Assembly: GCF_026646375.1 (NCBI RefSeq) | Contig: NZ_JAIPPU010000014.1 | Location: forward strand, 75,873 to 124,697 | Length of the DNA stretch: 48,825 nucleotides | Source: Acetobacterium wieringae | GTDB lineage: Bacteria > Bacillota > Clostridia > Eubacteriales > Eubacteriaceae | Direction: 5' to 3' | Notes under the pieces: generated by a model | What the model was told of the DNA's origin: nothing | Database searches by the model: none | Seen by the model: the letters and a program-made list of their open reading frames with translations, nothing else | Shown: piece after piece, positions 1 to 7,468 of the stretch | How positions within the stretch are numbered: the stretch's first letter is position 1 | How the letters are laid out: each line of letters starts with the position of its first letter | Made by a program: the position numbers and the translations under genes

Positions 1-162
1 ATATTTTGTCATGGTTTTTTGCATGCGCTGCTTAAATTCTAAAAGCGTTGGCACCGTATATTCAAAGGTAATAGCCGTTTCTTTAACATAGGGCGCATAA
101 ATATTTAATAATGCTTGGGCATCATCTAGCTCTGCCCAACGGATGGTGATGTCTGTGTTCAT
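1..162 (-). CDS. GNAT family N-acetyltransferase (partial, N-terminal 54 residues)
   Basis: The frame runs off the left edge of the window, so only the first 54 residues are visible. They read like the amino end of phosphinothricin/methionine-sulfoximine type GNAT acetyltransferases: a first beta strand (TDITIRWAELDDAQALLNIY) followed by a segment close to APYVKETAITFEY, which is characteristic of that subgroup. Such enzymes transfer an acetyl group from acetyl-CoA to small amines. The catalytic core lies outside the window, so the substrate cannot be judged. The start is the ATG at 162, preceded by an AGAAAAGAAGG-like purine stretch. A terminator-like hairpin separates it from the upstream VOC gene, so it is probably its own transcription unit. 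Confidence 0.75.
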   Translation of the reverse strand, partial: MNTDITIRWAELDDAQALLNIYAPYVKETAITFEYTVPTLLEFKQRMQKTMTKY

Positions 163-222
163 ATTTATAACCTTCTTTTCTCAATATTAACCGATTTATT
201 ATATCATTTTTAAAACTGACGT

Positions 223-263
223 AAAAGAAGCCCTTCAAATTTTGTGTTTGAAGGGCTTCTTTT
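223..263 (-). terminator. Strong inverted repeat, probable Rho-independent terminator of the VOC gene
   Basis: A perfect 17-bp inverted repeat (223-239 and 247-263, 7-nt loop) has arms rich in GAAGCCCTTC and ending in T runs on both strands. It lies 17 bp after the stop of the minus-strand VOC gene and before the partial acetyltransferase gene, which fits termination of the leftward transcript. Confidence 0.8.
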
Positions 264-279
264 CTTTTTGGGGACTCAC

Positions 280-777
280 TTAATTCAATTGCGCTTTTTC
301 ACTTGGCCGTTGTTTTATAAAATGCTTAACCACTTCCGCTGGCATCATCGTCCGCTCGACAATCGACGCCTCGGTCATCCCTTGGTCATAAAAACGCTGA
401 CACACCATGGCCATGCTTTCACCCACTTCGATGATGTGATAATCCGGGTCATAAAAACGGATCGACCGCTGACCCCAGGCAGCTTCCTCCACATCGTGCA
501 AATATTCAATCTCCGGATAATTTTTTAGATGTGCTGAAAAATCATCCAGATTCTCTTCTTCAAAATAAAGTTCCATATCGTTGCCCCGATAGACAATCTC
601 TTTTTCATCCCGATGGATAAATTTTGCCCAAAGGGCCTTATCCTGCAACGAAAATCCGGCATTAAAGGTAATATTCTCACCAAAATCCATCACCACTTCC
701 AAACCAAAAACATCACAATAAAAAGCCCGGGAACGATTAATATCATTCACAACCAGCATCGGTGCTTCAAATTTCAT
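280..777 (-). CDS. VOC (glyoxalase/bleomycin-resistance) family protein
   Basis: This is a 165-residue cytoplasmic protein. The first half has the VOC beta-alpha-beta-beta-beta start (APMLVVNDINRSRAFYCDVF) and the second module ends with the typical FYDPDYHIIEVGE motif, where the glutamate is a usual metal ligand. VOC proteins include lyases, dioxygenases and drug-binding proteins, so the substrate is unknown. Residues about 125-160 form an extra helical tail (GMTEASIVERTMMPAEVVKH) that looks helix-turn-helix-like and goes beyond the minimal VOC fold. The start is preceded by GAGGAGGAAG. It lies 72 bp downstream of a WYL regulator in the same direction, a frequent pairing that suggests control by that regulator. 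Confidence 0.85.
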   Translation of the reverse strand: MKFEAPMLVVNDINRSRAFYCDVFGLEVVMDFGENITFNAGFSLQDKALWAKFIHRDEKEIVYRGNDMELYFEEENLDDFSAHLKNYPEIEYLHDVEEAAWGQRSIRFYDPDYHIIEVGESMAMVCQRFYDQGMTEASIVERTMMPAEVVKHFIKQRPSEKAQLN

Positions 778-849
778 AACAACTTCCTCCTCGTTTTTTA
801 ATCATTATACCGCCACAATCACGACACCTGTCTGTCATGTTTGTAACAA

Positions 850-1752
850 TCATTGGTATTTTTTACTGATTTTTTTTGTGATCATCAAAAATTCATTTCG
901 CAGGGCTTCCGGTTTAATTAATTCGACCCCATCACCAAAACTCAGCAACCAACTAAAAAGATTCTCCCGGCTGGAAAAACAGAATTCGAAACGAAGTTTG
1001 CCCGATGTGGTTATCTGATAGCAATTTATCCCATATTCGTCAATGAGCCGCCATTTCATTGTGGGGTCAAATTCTGCCACCAATTGAATCTGACTGGGCA
1101 TAACCAATTGCTCCTGACTGTTATATTCCGGCAGATTTCTTGGCTTGTAGGTTTCTTCCAGCACCTGCAAATCCCAGAGACGGTTAAGCTTAAAGTGACG
1201 ATAATCAGATCGCTCCCGACAATATCCCCAGATATACCAGGATGACCATTGATAAACAATCAAGTATGGTTCTATCCGTCGGCTGCTTTCGCCTTTTGGT
1301 GAGTAGTAATAAAAAGCAATCAGCCGCCGCTGGTCAATGGCCTGTTTGATCAGTTCAAATTTTGGCGCCAGCGAATTTTTGTAGTGCGAGGACAGATCAA
1401 TGACAATGTGGTTATCCGACTGGGACACTCCCCGATCCACTGCCAGTTTGTCGATCAATTGTCGATACTGATTGGTTCCGGCAACACTGTCAAGACTTTT
1501 TAGCCCGGCCAGAATCGATTGCATCTCGCCTGAAGACAGCAGCGTTTTATCGATCGTGTACCCTTCCATAATGGCAACGCCACCATTTGCTCCCTGCCGA
1601 GTCGACAATGGAATTCCGGCCTTGCAAAGGTCTTCTATATCCCGGTTGATGGTTCTGCGAGAGACTTCAAACATGTCTGCCAGATAAGGAGCCGTCACTT
1701 TTTTTTGCTGCAATAGAATAGACAATATCCCGATGAGTCGATCAATTTTCAT
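850..1752 (-). CDS. YafY-type HTH/WYL-domain transcriptional regulator
   Basis: This is a 300-residue regulator of the usual family length. Residues about 1-60 form a DeoR/HTH_11-type winged helix (RLIGILSILLQQKKVTAPYL, then SRRTINRDIEDL). A WYL domain follows at roughly 135-215 with AFYYYSPKGESSRRIEPY and WYIWGYCRERSDYRHFKL, plus a C-terminal WCX-like extension. WYL domains sense ligands, often nucleotides or nucleic acids. Here the target is most likely the downstream VOC gene and the regulator's own promoter, because a perfect 18-bp palindrome lies just upstream of the start. The ribosome binding site AAAGGATC precedes the ATG at 1752. Confidence 0.9.
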   Translation of the reverse strand: MKIDRLIGILSILLQQKKVTAPYLADMFEVSRRTINRDIEDLCKAGIPLSTRQGANGGVAIMEGYTIDKTLLSSGEMQSILAGLKSLDSVAGTNQYRQLIDKLAVDRGVSQSDNHIVIDLSSHYKNSLAPKFELIKQAIDQRRLIAFYYYSPKGESSRRIEPYLIVYQWSSWYIWGYCRERSDYRHFKLNRLWDLQVLEETYKPRNLPEYNSQEQLVMPSQIQLVAEFDPTMKWRLIDEYGINCYQITTSGKLRFEFCFSSRENLFSWLLSFGDGVELIKPEALRNEFLMITKKISKKYQ

Positions 1753-1771
1753 AGGCTGATCCTTTTCATTC

Positions 1772-1789
1772 GAGCTTTCATGAAAGCTC
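1772..1789. promoter_or_regulatory. Perfect 18-bp palindrome upstream of the WYL regulator
   Basis: GAGCTTTCATGAAAGCTC is a perfect palindrome with no loop, 19 bp before the WYL start codon and 16 bp after the deformylase stop. With no spacer and no T tract on the minus strand it is better explained as an operator than as a terminator. Autoregulation by the WYL protein is an inference. Confidence 0.45.
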
Positions 1790-1805
1790 TTTTGACGTTC
1801 ATGAT

Positions 1806-2261
1806 TTAAACGTCCAGAAATGTGATTACCTTATCAATAAACACTTCTCCATCCAAATGATCCAGTTCGTGGCAAAAGCATTTGGCCAGATCATCTTCTC
1901 CGGTAATGATGATTTCCTCACCTTTTTCGTTGCGAGCTTTAACTGTAACTTTTTGCGGACGGATGGTCGTTCCGAACTTTCCCGGAAAGCTCAAGCAACC
2001 TTCGGTACATTCCTGTTCGCCACTGGTCTCAATGATTTCGGGATTAACTAATTTCATCACTCCTTCACCCATATCAATAACCACCAGTCGCTTTAGAATA
2101 CCGACCTGATTAGCGGCAATTGCCGCACTATTGGGAATGCTATGCAAGGTTTCCAGCATATCATCGAGAATCATCTGTATTTTTTGATCGATTTCGGTCA
2201 CTTCTTTGCTTTTTTTTCTGAGTATTGGATCCTCATCGTGTCGAAGTTGTCGTATTGCCAT
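1806..2261 (-). CDS. def: Peptide deformylase
   Basis: This 151-residue enzyme removes the formyl group from the initiator methionine of nascent proteins. The three metal-site motifs are visible: motif 1 as AAIAANQVGI (the usual GLAAPQ is changed to IAANQ), motif 2 EGCLSFPG with the cysteine ligand, and motif 3 CHELDHLDG with the two histidines and catalytic glutamate. The ATG at 2261 is chosen over an upstream start because AGGAGGAAACA immediately precedes it. Length is typical of compact clostridial deformylases. Alanine-asparagine in place of alanine-proline in motif 1 is also seen in some type-3-like or accessory deformylases, so this may be a secondary copy. Confidence 0.9.
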   Translation of the reverse strand: MAIRQLRHDEDPILRKKSKEVTEIDQKIQMILDDMLETLHSIPNSAAIAANQVGILKRLVVIDMGEGVMKLVNPEIIETSGEQECTEGCLSFPGKFGTTIRPQKVTVKARNEKGEEIIITGEDDLAKCFCHELDHLDGEVFIDKVITFLDV

Positions 2262-2370
2262 TGTTTCCTCCTGCTTCGTTTTACTTAGTTTTCTCAAGTA
2301 TATTGTGAAAACTAGGGGCTGTCAATGAGTGATGGTCTTCAACTAATATAAACAGTAATCCCGGTAATCT

Positions 2371-2589
2371 TCACTCCTCATTCTGTGCTTTTCCGACACG
2401 GCTTATTTTTTTGTAAAGAAACAACCCCATCAAATTGATCACGACGGTGATTCCAAAGACCCAAATGACAACAGCATCGTTTTCTATCTGCAAGGTATTG
2501 CCACACGATGTTCTGTCTGTTTCGACAGCCGACAGAACGTATATACCTGTCCGGTTTTTTGGCCTTAATTCTTCCTCCAAAAATTCCAA
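2371..2589 (-). CDS. Possible small single-pass membrane protein (doubtful)
   Basis: An open frame of 72 codons with a TTG as its first possible start. A hydrophobic segment near the C-terminus (VVIWVFGITVVINLMGLFLY) followed by basic residues resembles a real membrane helix. A GGAGGAA sequence lies only 2 nt before the TTG, an unfavourable spacing, and an in-frame TAG sits just upstream. It follows the first glycerophosphodiesterase gene in the same direction. No family is recognised; it could be a degraded remnant or a chance frame. Confidence 0.3.
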   Translation of the reverse strand: MEFLEEELRPKNRTGIYVLSAVETDRTSCGNTLQIENDAVVIWVFGITVVINLMGLFLYKKISRVGKAQNEE

Positions 2590-2654
2590 TTCCTCCTACA
2601 ACCTGAAAAAAAGGCCCGGCACCTCTTCTTGAGATGTTCAGACCTTTTCTAAAC

Positions 2655-3470
2655 TCATGGTTCAAAATATTCAAAAATGATTGCATCAAATTTTTTCTTG
2701 CAGTACTCAATGTCATCGGTATCCTGAACTGTCCATCCGACCAGTCTACCGGTCAGCAGATGGAAGAGGCTAAGCCCCAGTTTGCGCCGGGCATCGCCAT
2801 GGTGGAACGCCATAAAATGAGGACGGCATATAAAATTGGTCGCAAATGAAATGATCAGCAACCATTGCCACAATTTAACATCCAGTCCCTTGAGGCTTTT
2901 ACGCCCCACTGACAGTTGACCTCTGACCACATCGGGCCGGTTTTTATAAAACCACCGGACAATCAACGGCTGAAAAGATTCAACACAATATAAACCCTCA
3001 TACTGATCCAGATACTCGGCCGTTTTTGAACACAGCTCGTTGAGATTCTTGGTGTTTTTCAGTTCGACAATCAATGGAACCTGTCCATCAACCATGCTTA
3101 GCACCTCTTCAAACAAGGGAATTTTTTCCTCCGTGTTTTCGAGATTATAAATCATCAGTTCCTCATAAGTACAGTCAGTTATTAATTTATCGACCCCACA
3201 CAGACGCAACAGGTTATCGTCATGGAAGACGATAATCTTGCCATCGGCGGTTAGATTTAAATCCATCTCGATGCCATAGCCAGCCGCCACCGCCTTCTTA
3301 AAGGCCGCCATGGAATTTTCCGGAATCGATTTATCCTTCTCGTGCAATCCCCGATGGGCATAATAACTGGTCCAAAGACGATCATCAACCTCCTTTGGCA
3401 TTCTGCCCGGAAGCAACAGCAAAATATAAATAATAAAGATGGCTATAATTGCCAAAATATACAGTGTCAT
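2655..3470 (-). CDS. Glycerophosphodiester phosphodiesterase, membrane-anchored (copy 1)
   Basis: This 271-residue GDPD-family protein hydrolyses glycerophosphodiesters to glycerol-3-phosphate and an alcohol. An N-terminal membrane helix (about 2-22) is followed by the catalytic TIM barrel. The signature residues are present: AHRGLHEKD with the catalytic HR, PENSMAAF, IEMDLNLTADGKIIVFHDD with the metal-binding E/D pair and the second catalytic histidine. The C-terminal GWTVQDTDD is also typical. GAGGGAAC precedes the start. It is a clear paralogue of the neighbouring gene at 3686-4498, sharing the same architecture and many identical residues, so a local tandem duplication is likely. Confidence 0.9.
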   Translation of the reverse strand: MTLYILAIIAIFIIYILLLLPGRMPKEVDDRLWTSYYAHRGLHEKDKSIPENSMAAFKKAVAAGYGIEMDLNLTADGKIIVFHDDNLLRLCGVDKLITDCTYEELMIYNLENTEEKIPLFEEVLSMVDGQVPLIVELKNTKNLNELCSKTAEYLDQYEGLYCVESFQPLIVRWFYKNRPDVVRGQLSVGRKSLKGLDVKLWQWLLIISFATNFICRPHFMAFHHGDARRKLGLSLFHLLTGRLVGWTVQDTDDIEYCKKKFDAIIFEYFEP

Positions 3471-3685
3471 GTTCCCTCACCCACTTCTGTTAAGCTAATT
3501 CAAACTAGTTCCTTTCTCACGAATTTTAATGGCCTTGCCACACAATTAAATCAATATTGTTTCACAATGACCGACTCATTTTTCTATTTCTATTAGTGCT
3601 TCTTTTTTACCCTTTTATTCTCTCAATCAATCATTAAAACTAGATTAGTATTAAGACTATTTTCTGTTAAATCTCATTGTACGCG

Positions 3686-4498
3686 CTAAGGCCTGAAGAA
3701 CTCAAAAATAATTACATCAAAATAATCCATACACCGTACCTGATCATCATTATCCCGCACCGTCCAGCCAACCAGTTTTCCCCCAAATTGCCGAAACAGC
3801 CACAAGCTGAGTCGATGATGCGCATCTTCGTGCTTATAGGCGATAAAATGAGGCCGGGCGACTACATTTGTCACCACTGAAGCAATCAGTAGACGTTGCC
3901 ATAACGATGTACCACCTAGATTGCGGTAACCAGCGGATAGTTGGCCTCTGATTACCTCGGGCCGGTTTTTATAAAACCAGCCAACAATCCCGGGATGAAA
4001 GGACTCAATGCAATATACACCGGCATAGCCATCCAGTAGCGCTGCGGTTTTAACACAGAGTTTCCGCCACTCTTTAGTATTCTTCAGTTCAATAATCAGT
4101 GGAACCTGACCCGCTACAAGCTGTAGCACATCTTTTAATAGTGGAATGGTTTGTTCTGTGTTTTCAATATGATAATCCGAAAGTTCTGTTGATACGCATT
4201 CGGTGATCAATCTGTCAACACCACAAACCCGAAGCAAACTGTCATCGTGAAATACCACCACTTTTCCATCGACGGTAAGGTTAACGTCCAGTTCCATGCC
4301 ATATCCCGCTTCAACCGCTTTGGTAAAAGCCAGGATGGAGTTTTCTGGAACTGTCCTGTTTTTTTCATGCAGACCGCGATGGGCATAATGACTCTTCCAA
4401 AGAAATGAATTTGAATGATTTGGCAGTTTCGCTGGCAAAATCATAAAAAGATAAAGAAGGCTCAATACAACCAGCGCCAATATCAGATAAGTAATCAT
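3686..4498 (-). CDS. Glycerophosphodiester phosphodiesterase, membrane-anchored (copy 2)
   Basis: This is a 270-residue paralogue of the adjacent GDPD gene. It has an N-terminal membrane helix, AHRGLHEKNRTVPENS, MELDVNLTVDGKVVVFHDD and GWTVRDNDD, so all catalytic and metal-binding residues of the family appear intact. The ATG at 4498 is preferred to one four codons upstream because GGAG lies about 6 nt before it and the protein then aligns with the N-terminus of its paralogue. It starts 30 bp after the MFS transporter gene stops, suggesting co-transcription. About 215 bp with no obvious terminator separates it from copy 1. Confidence 0.9.
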   Translation of the reverse strand: MITYLILALVVLSLLYLFMILPAKLPNHSNSFLWKSHYAHRGLHEKNRTVPENSILAFTKAVEAGYGMELDVNLTVDGKVVVFHDDSLLRVCGVDRLITECVSTELSDYHIENTEQTIPLLKDVLQLVAGQVPLIIELKNTKEWRKLCVKTAALLDGYAGVYCIESFHPGIVGWFYKNRPEVIRGQLSAGYRNLGGTSLWQRLLIASVVTNVVARPHFIAYKHEDAHHRLSLWLFRQFGGKLVGWTVRDNDDQVRCMDYFDVIIFEFFRP

Positions 4499-4528
4499 CG
4501 AATTCTCCATCTTAACCCGATTATCACC

Positions 4529-5824
4529 TTAATCGGCCACATCAAACGCCTCCAACTTGGATGCCCCTATAATCGGTTTGGAATCCCCATGTTTAACCTG
4601 CATCATCGTTAAAAATGCCAGCCCCACAAACAAAGCACCATAGGGCATCAGGGTGTGATAACCAAGATGTTCTAAGAGGGCGCCTGAGGCGATCGGGGTC
4701 ACAACCTGGGCAGCCATCGATGCTGTATAATAATAGCCCGTGTAACGGCCAACATTAGCGCCTTTGGACATTTCCAGCACCATTGGCAGGGAATTGACAT
4801 TGATGGCCGCCCAGGCGATTCCAGCTAAGGCAAAGGAAACAAATAACATCGGGTTAAAGGCGGTATAAAAAGCTGCCGTGGCAAAAACGGTTACCAACAC
4901 GGCCACTCCCATCAGGATGACTTTTTTACGACCCACCTTTGAAGAAATAATCCCCACGGGAATAAAAGAAATAATTGCCGCAATACTGGCTACCATCAAA
5001 ATTAAAGCTGTTTGAGATTCCTTCATTCCCAAAGAAACCATGGCATATTTTGAAAATGCCGAGGTTACAGCATTATAACCCATAAACCACAGTGCCACCG
5101 ATAAGAGAATAAAAATCAGACTCTTTCGATACGCTTTCGGTAGCTTTTCATGGGTCACCAGGGTTTCATCATGCTCAGCCTCTTCAACATCAATCCCCAT
5201 GGCTGCACTATCATGCCGCATTTTTATCACAGCGGCCGGCTCGTTAACCGTCAGTTTGAGAATAATCACACCCACCACCATCACCGAAGCCGTGCCTAGA
5301 AAAAGGGGCCAGTAGTTAATGTTGTTCTTATCCGGAGCCAGTAGCGCCACCATTCCCAACACCAGAATCCCCCCAACTGCCCCCATCAAATTAATCACTG
5401 CATTCCCCTTGGAACGCAATGGTTTCGGGGTAACATCCGGCATCAGGGCCACCGCTGGTGAGCGGTAAAAAGACATTGAGAGTAATGCTAACGCCAGTGC
5501 AACAATAAACAAACTCAGCTTATTGGCCATTACGGCATAGGGGATCAAGAGCATGGAAACCACCGCCATGGCCGTGCCGCCTAAAATATAGGGCATCCGT
5601 CGCCCCATGCTGGTGTTGGTATTATCTGACAGCATCCCAAACAATGGCAGCATAAATAAGGCCAGCACATTGTCAAGAGACATAATCACCCCGGCCATTG
5701 TGTCCTTAAATTCAAAGGCTTTCAACATAATCATCGGAATCACAAAATCATACAGGCTCCAAAAAGCACTGATGGTCATAAACCCCAGACCAACTAATAC
5801 AGTGAGGCGGTAATCCAGCTTCAT
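4529..5824 (-). CDS. MFS transporter, SLC45/GPH-like
   Basis: This 431-residue protein has about 12 hydrophobic segments and a central charged cytoplasmic loop around residues 195-240. The loop between helices 2 and 3 reads FGMLSDNTNTSMGRRMPY, the conserved MFS motif A in the form found in SLC45-type and other sugar-proton symporters. The substrate is not deducible. The ATG at 5824 is chosen because AAGGAGCG precedes it; an upstream in-frame start lacks this. The two phosphodiesterase genes follow directly, so a role in moving glycerophosphodiesters, their alcohol moieties or sugars is a reasonable guess only. Confidence 0.85.
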   Translation of the reverse strand: MKLDYRLTVLVGLGFMTISAFWSLYDFVIPMIMLKAFEFKDTMAGVIMSLDNVLALFMLPLFGMLSDNTNTSMGRRMPYILGGTAMAVVSMLLIPYAVMANKLSLFIVALALALLSMSFYRSPAVALMPDVTPKPLRSKGNAVINLMGAVGGILVLGMVALLAPDKNNINYWPLFLGTASVMVVGVIILKLTVNEPAAVIKMRHDSAAMGIDVEEAEHDETLVTHEKLPKAYRKSLIFILLSVALWFMGYNAVTSAFSKYAMVSLGMKESQTALILMVASIAAIISFIPVGIISSKVGRKKVILMGVAVLVTVFATAAFYTAFNPMLFVSFALAGIAWAAINVNSLPMVLEMSKGANVGRYTGYYYTASMAAQVVTPIASGALLEHLGYHTLMPYGALFVGLAFLTMMQVKHGDSKPIIGASKLEAFDVAD

Positions 5825-6043
5825 CAACACGCTCCTTTTTCTATCATGAAAAAAGTATAGCATCAGCCGCATCATTTATCAACGCACTTAACCAATCTTT
5901 AATAAATCTTCATAATTTGCCAGCATCATTTCCTGCCAATCTTCCCCTCTCTCCAAATTGTGCTTGCCATTTTTTTGCATTTCCCATACCATAAACAGCC
6001 ATGCCTGTTTTCTTAAATAAAGCCCTAACCCATCATGACCTGC

Positions 6044-6072
6044 TTGTCAAAAGAATCCATAATTGGTATAAT
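6044..6072 (+). promoter_or_regulatory. Sigma-A type promoter of the LOG-family gene
   Basis: TTGTCA (6044-6049) and TATAAT (6067-6072) are separated by exactly 17 bp and point toward the gene at 6160. Transcription from about 6079 would give an 80-nt leader containing the hairpin at 6101-6124. The rest of the 335-bp gap back to the MFS gene shows no coding sequence. Confidence 0.75.
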
Positions 6073-6100
6073 ATAATTTCTTAATATGACTTATGCTTTT

Positions 6101-6124
6101 GGATGCATCACTTCTGATGCATCC
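6101..6124 (+). promoter_or_regulatory. Leader hairpin, GGATGCATC inverted repeat
   Basis: A perfect 9-bp inverted repeat with a 6-nt loop lies in the predicted 5' leader, followed by ATTAAATTTTT and then by the ribosome binding site. It could be a weak attenuator, an RNA-stability element or a protein-binding site. Confidence 0.45.
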
Positions 6125-6159
6125 ATTAAATTTTTATAAGATCCTTGGAGGAAACAGCA

Positions 6160-6744
6160 ATGAAAAGAATATGTGTCTATTCCGGTTCCAATCTGGGAGT
6201 TCGTCCCGAATATAAAGAAATGACAAAAGCCCTGGGCCTGGTGCTCGTTAAGAATAATATTGAGTTGGTCTATGGCGGATCAAAAATCGGTTTAATGGGG
6301 GAAATTGCCAACTATATGCTGGACAACAATGGCCGAGTTACCGGGGTTATGCCCGGGGGACTTTTTCCCGACGAAGTGATTAATGATCGCCTGACTCAAT
6401 TTATCGAAGTCAAAAACATGCATGAACGCAAGCAAACCATGGCTGACTTGTCCGATGGTTTTATTGCCATTCCCGGCGGCATCGGTACCTTCGAAGAGTT
6501 ATTCGAAACCTATAGTTGGGCCCAACTGGGAATTCATAAAAAACCGATTGGCATTCTCAATATTTCAAACTTTTTCGACCCCTTCATCAATATGATGACA
6601 ACCATCGTCAATGAAGGCTTTATGAACCCGTCCAATACCAAACTGGTACTGGTTTCTTCCGATCCTGGTGAGCTGGTCAATCAGATGATTCACTATACCC
6701 CACCGGTTTTGGGCAATAAGTGGCAGCAGCTGGAGCCAGCATAA
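6160..6744 (+). CDS. LOG-family cytokinin riboside 5'-monophosphate phosphoribohydrolase-like protein (TIGR00730)
   Basis: This 194-residue Rossmann-fold protein carries the diagnostic PGGIGTFEELFE motif (about 105-116) and the N-terminal CVYSGSN, with VYGGSKIGLMG forming the nucleotide-binding site. Members split nucleoside 5'-monophosphates into base and ribose 5-phosphate; in bacteria the physiological role is usually nucleotide salvage or housecleaning. The ATG at 6160 follows GGAGGAAACAGCA. The gene stands alone, with its own promoter and a bidirectional terminator downstream. Confidence 0.92.
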   Translation: MKRICVYSGSNLGVRPEYKEMTKALGLVLVKNNIELVYGGSKIGLMGEIANYMLDNNGRVTGVMPGGLFPDEVINDRLTQFIEVKNMHERKQTMADLSDGFIAIPGGIGTFEELFETYSWAQLGIHKKPIGILNISNFFDPFINMMTTIVNEGFMNPSNTKLVLVSSDPGELVNQMIHYTPPVLGNKWQQLEPA

Positions 6745-6784
6745 ACTATTTTTGTGAATTTATCGCTTGAATTGGATTTATCGA

Positions 6785-6822
6785 AAAACGCCATTGGGAT
6801 TTGCATCCCAATGGCGTTTTTT
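6785..6822. terminator. Bidirectional Rho-independent terminator
   Basis: A perfect 12-bp stem (6789-6800 and 6805-6816, 4-nt loop) is flanked by A5 on the left and T6 on the right. It lies between the convergent LOG-family gene and the NarL-type regulator gene and can serve both. Confidence 0.92.
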
Positions 6823-6838
6823 ATCCCCTCATTTCTGC

Positions 6839-7468
6839 TTATCGGCGTCCCGTTAAATAATAAATAGCCATTTGTGTCCGATGAGAAAGATTGCCCTTGT
6901 CCAGGATCACACTGATATAATTTTTGACGGTGCCTTCGCTCAGAAACAGTTTTTCGGCAATTTCCTTATTCGATAAGCCATCGGCTACCGCTTCAATAAT
7001 CCCGAGTTCTCTGGCTGTAAACAAACTGCCGTCAAAACCCGTACTGCATTTGGTTTCCGGTTCGGTAAATTTATTAAGCACCTGACTGTCGAGAAAATGA
7101 ACCCCATGATAGACGGATTTGATGCTTTGTTTTAGTTGTTCCGGGGTATGATTTTTGATCAAGTATCCATCGGCGCCATTTTTCATAGCCTGTTCCACCA
7201 GTTCACGATCATCAAAGGTCGTTAGGATCAGCACTTTTCCCAACCCTTGCGCTACAATCGCTTTGGTTGCTGCAATACCGTCCATCTCCGGCATCTGGAT
7301 ATCCATCAAAAAGACATCCGGTTTGTCCTTCATTGCAAATTCCAGGGCTTCTTTGCCATTTTTGGCACAGCCGACAACCTCGAACTCGTCATCGACACCG
7401 AGGATGATACCCATGCCATCTCGCACAAAATCCGAGTCATCAACAATGATTACCTTTATTTTATTCAT
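6839..7468 (-). CDS. NarL/LuxR-type response regulator
   Basis: This 209-residue two-domain regulator has a receiver domain at 1-120 with acidic pocket D10/D11, phosphoacceptor D56 in FLMDIQMPEMDG, and K104-region ending YLIKNHTPEQL. A LuxR-type helix-turn-helix occupies about 145-205 (ELGIIEAVADGLSNKEIAEK). The gene overlaps the histidine kinase by 4 bp and is last in the ABC transporter operon. By analogy with LiaRS/YxjML-like clusters it probably activates the linked ABC transporter in response to a membrane-active compound; that is inference. Confidence 0.93.
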   Translation of the reverse strand: MNKIKVIIVDDSDFVRDGMGIILGVDDEFEVVGCAKNGKEALEFAMKDKPDVFLMDIQMPEMDGIAATKAIVAQGLGKVLILTTFDDRELVEQAMKNGADGYLIKNHTPEQLKQSIKSVYHGVHFLDSQVLNKFTEPETKCSTGFDGSLFTARELGIIEAVADGLSNKEIAEKLFLSEGTVKNYISVILDKGNLSHRTQMAIYYLTGRR

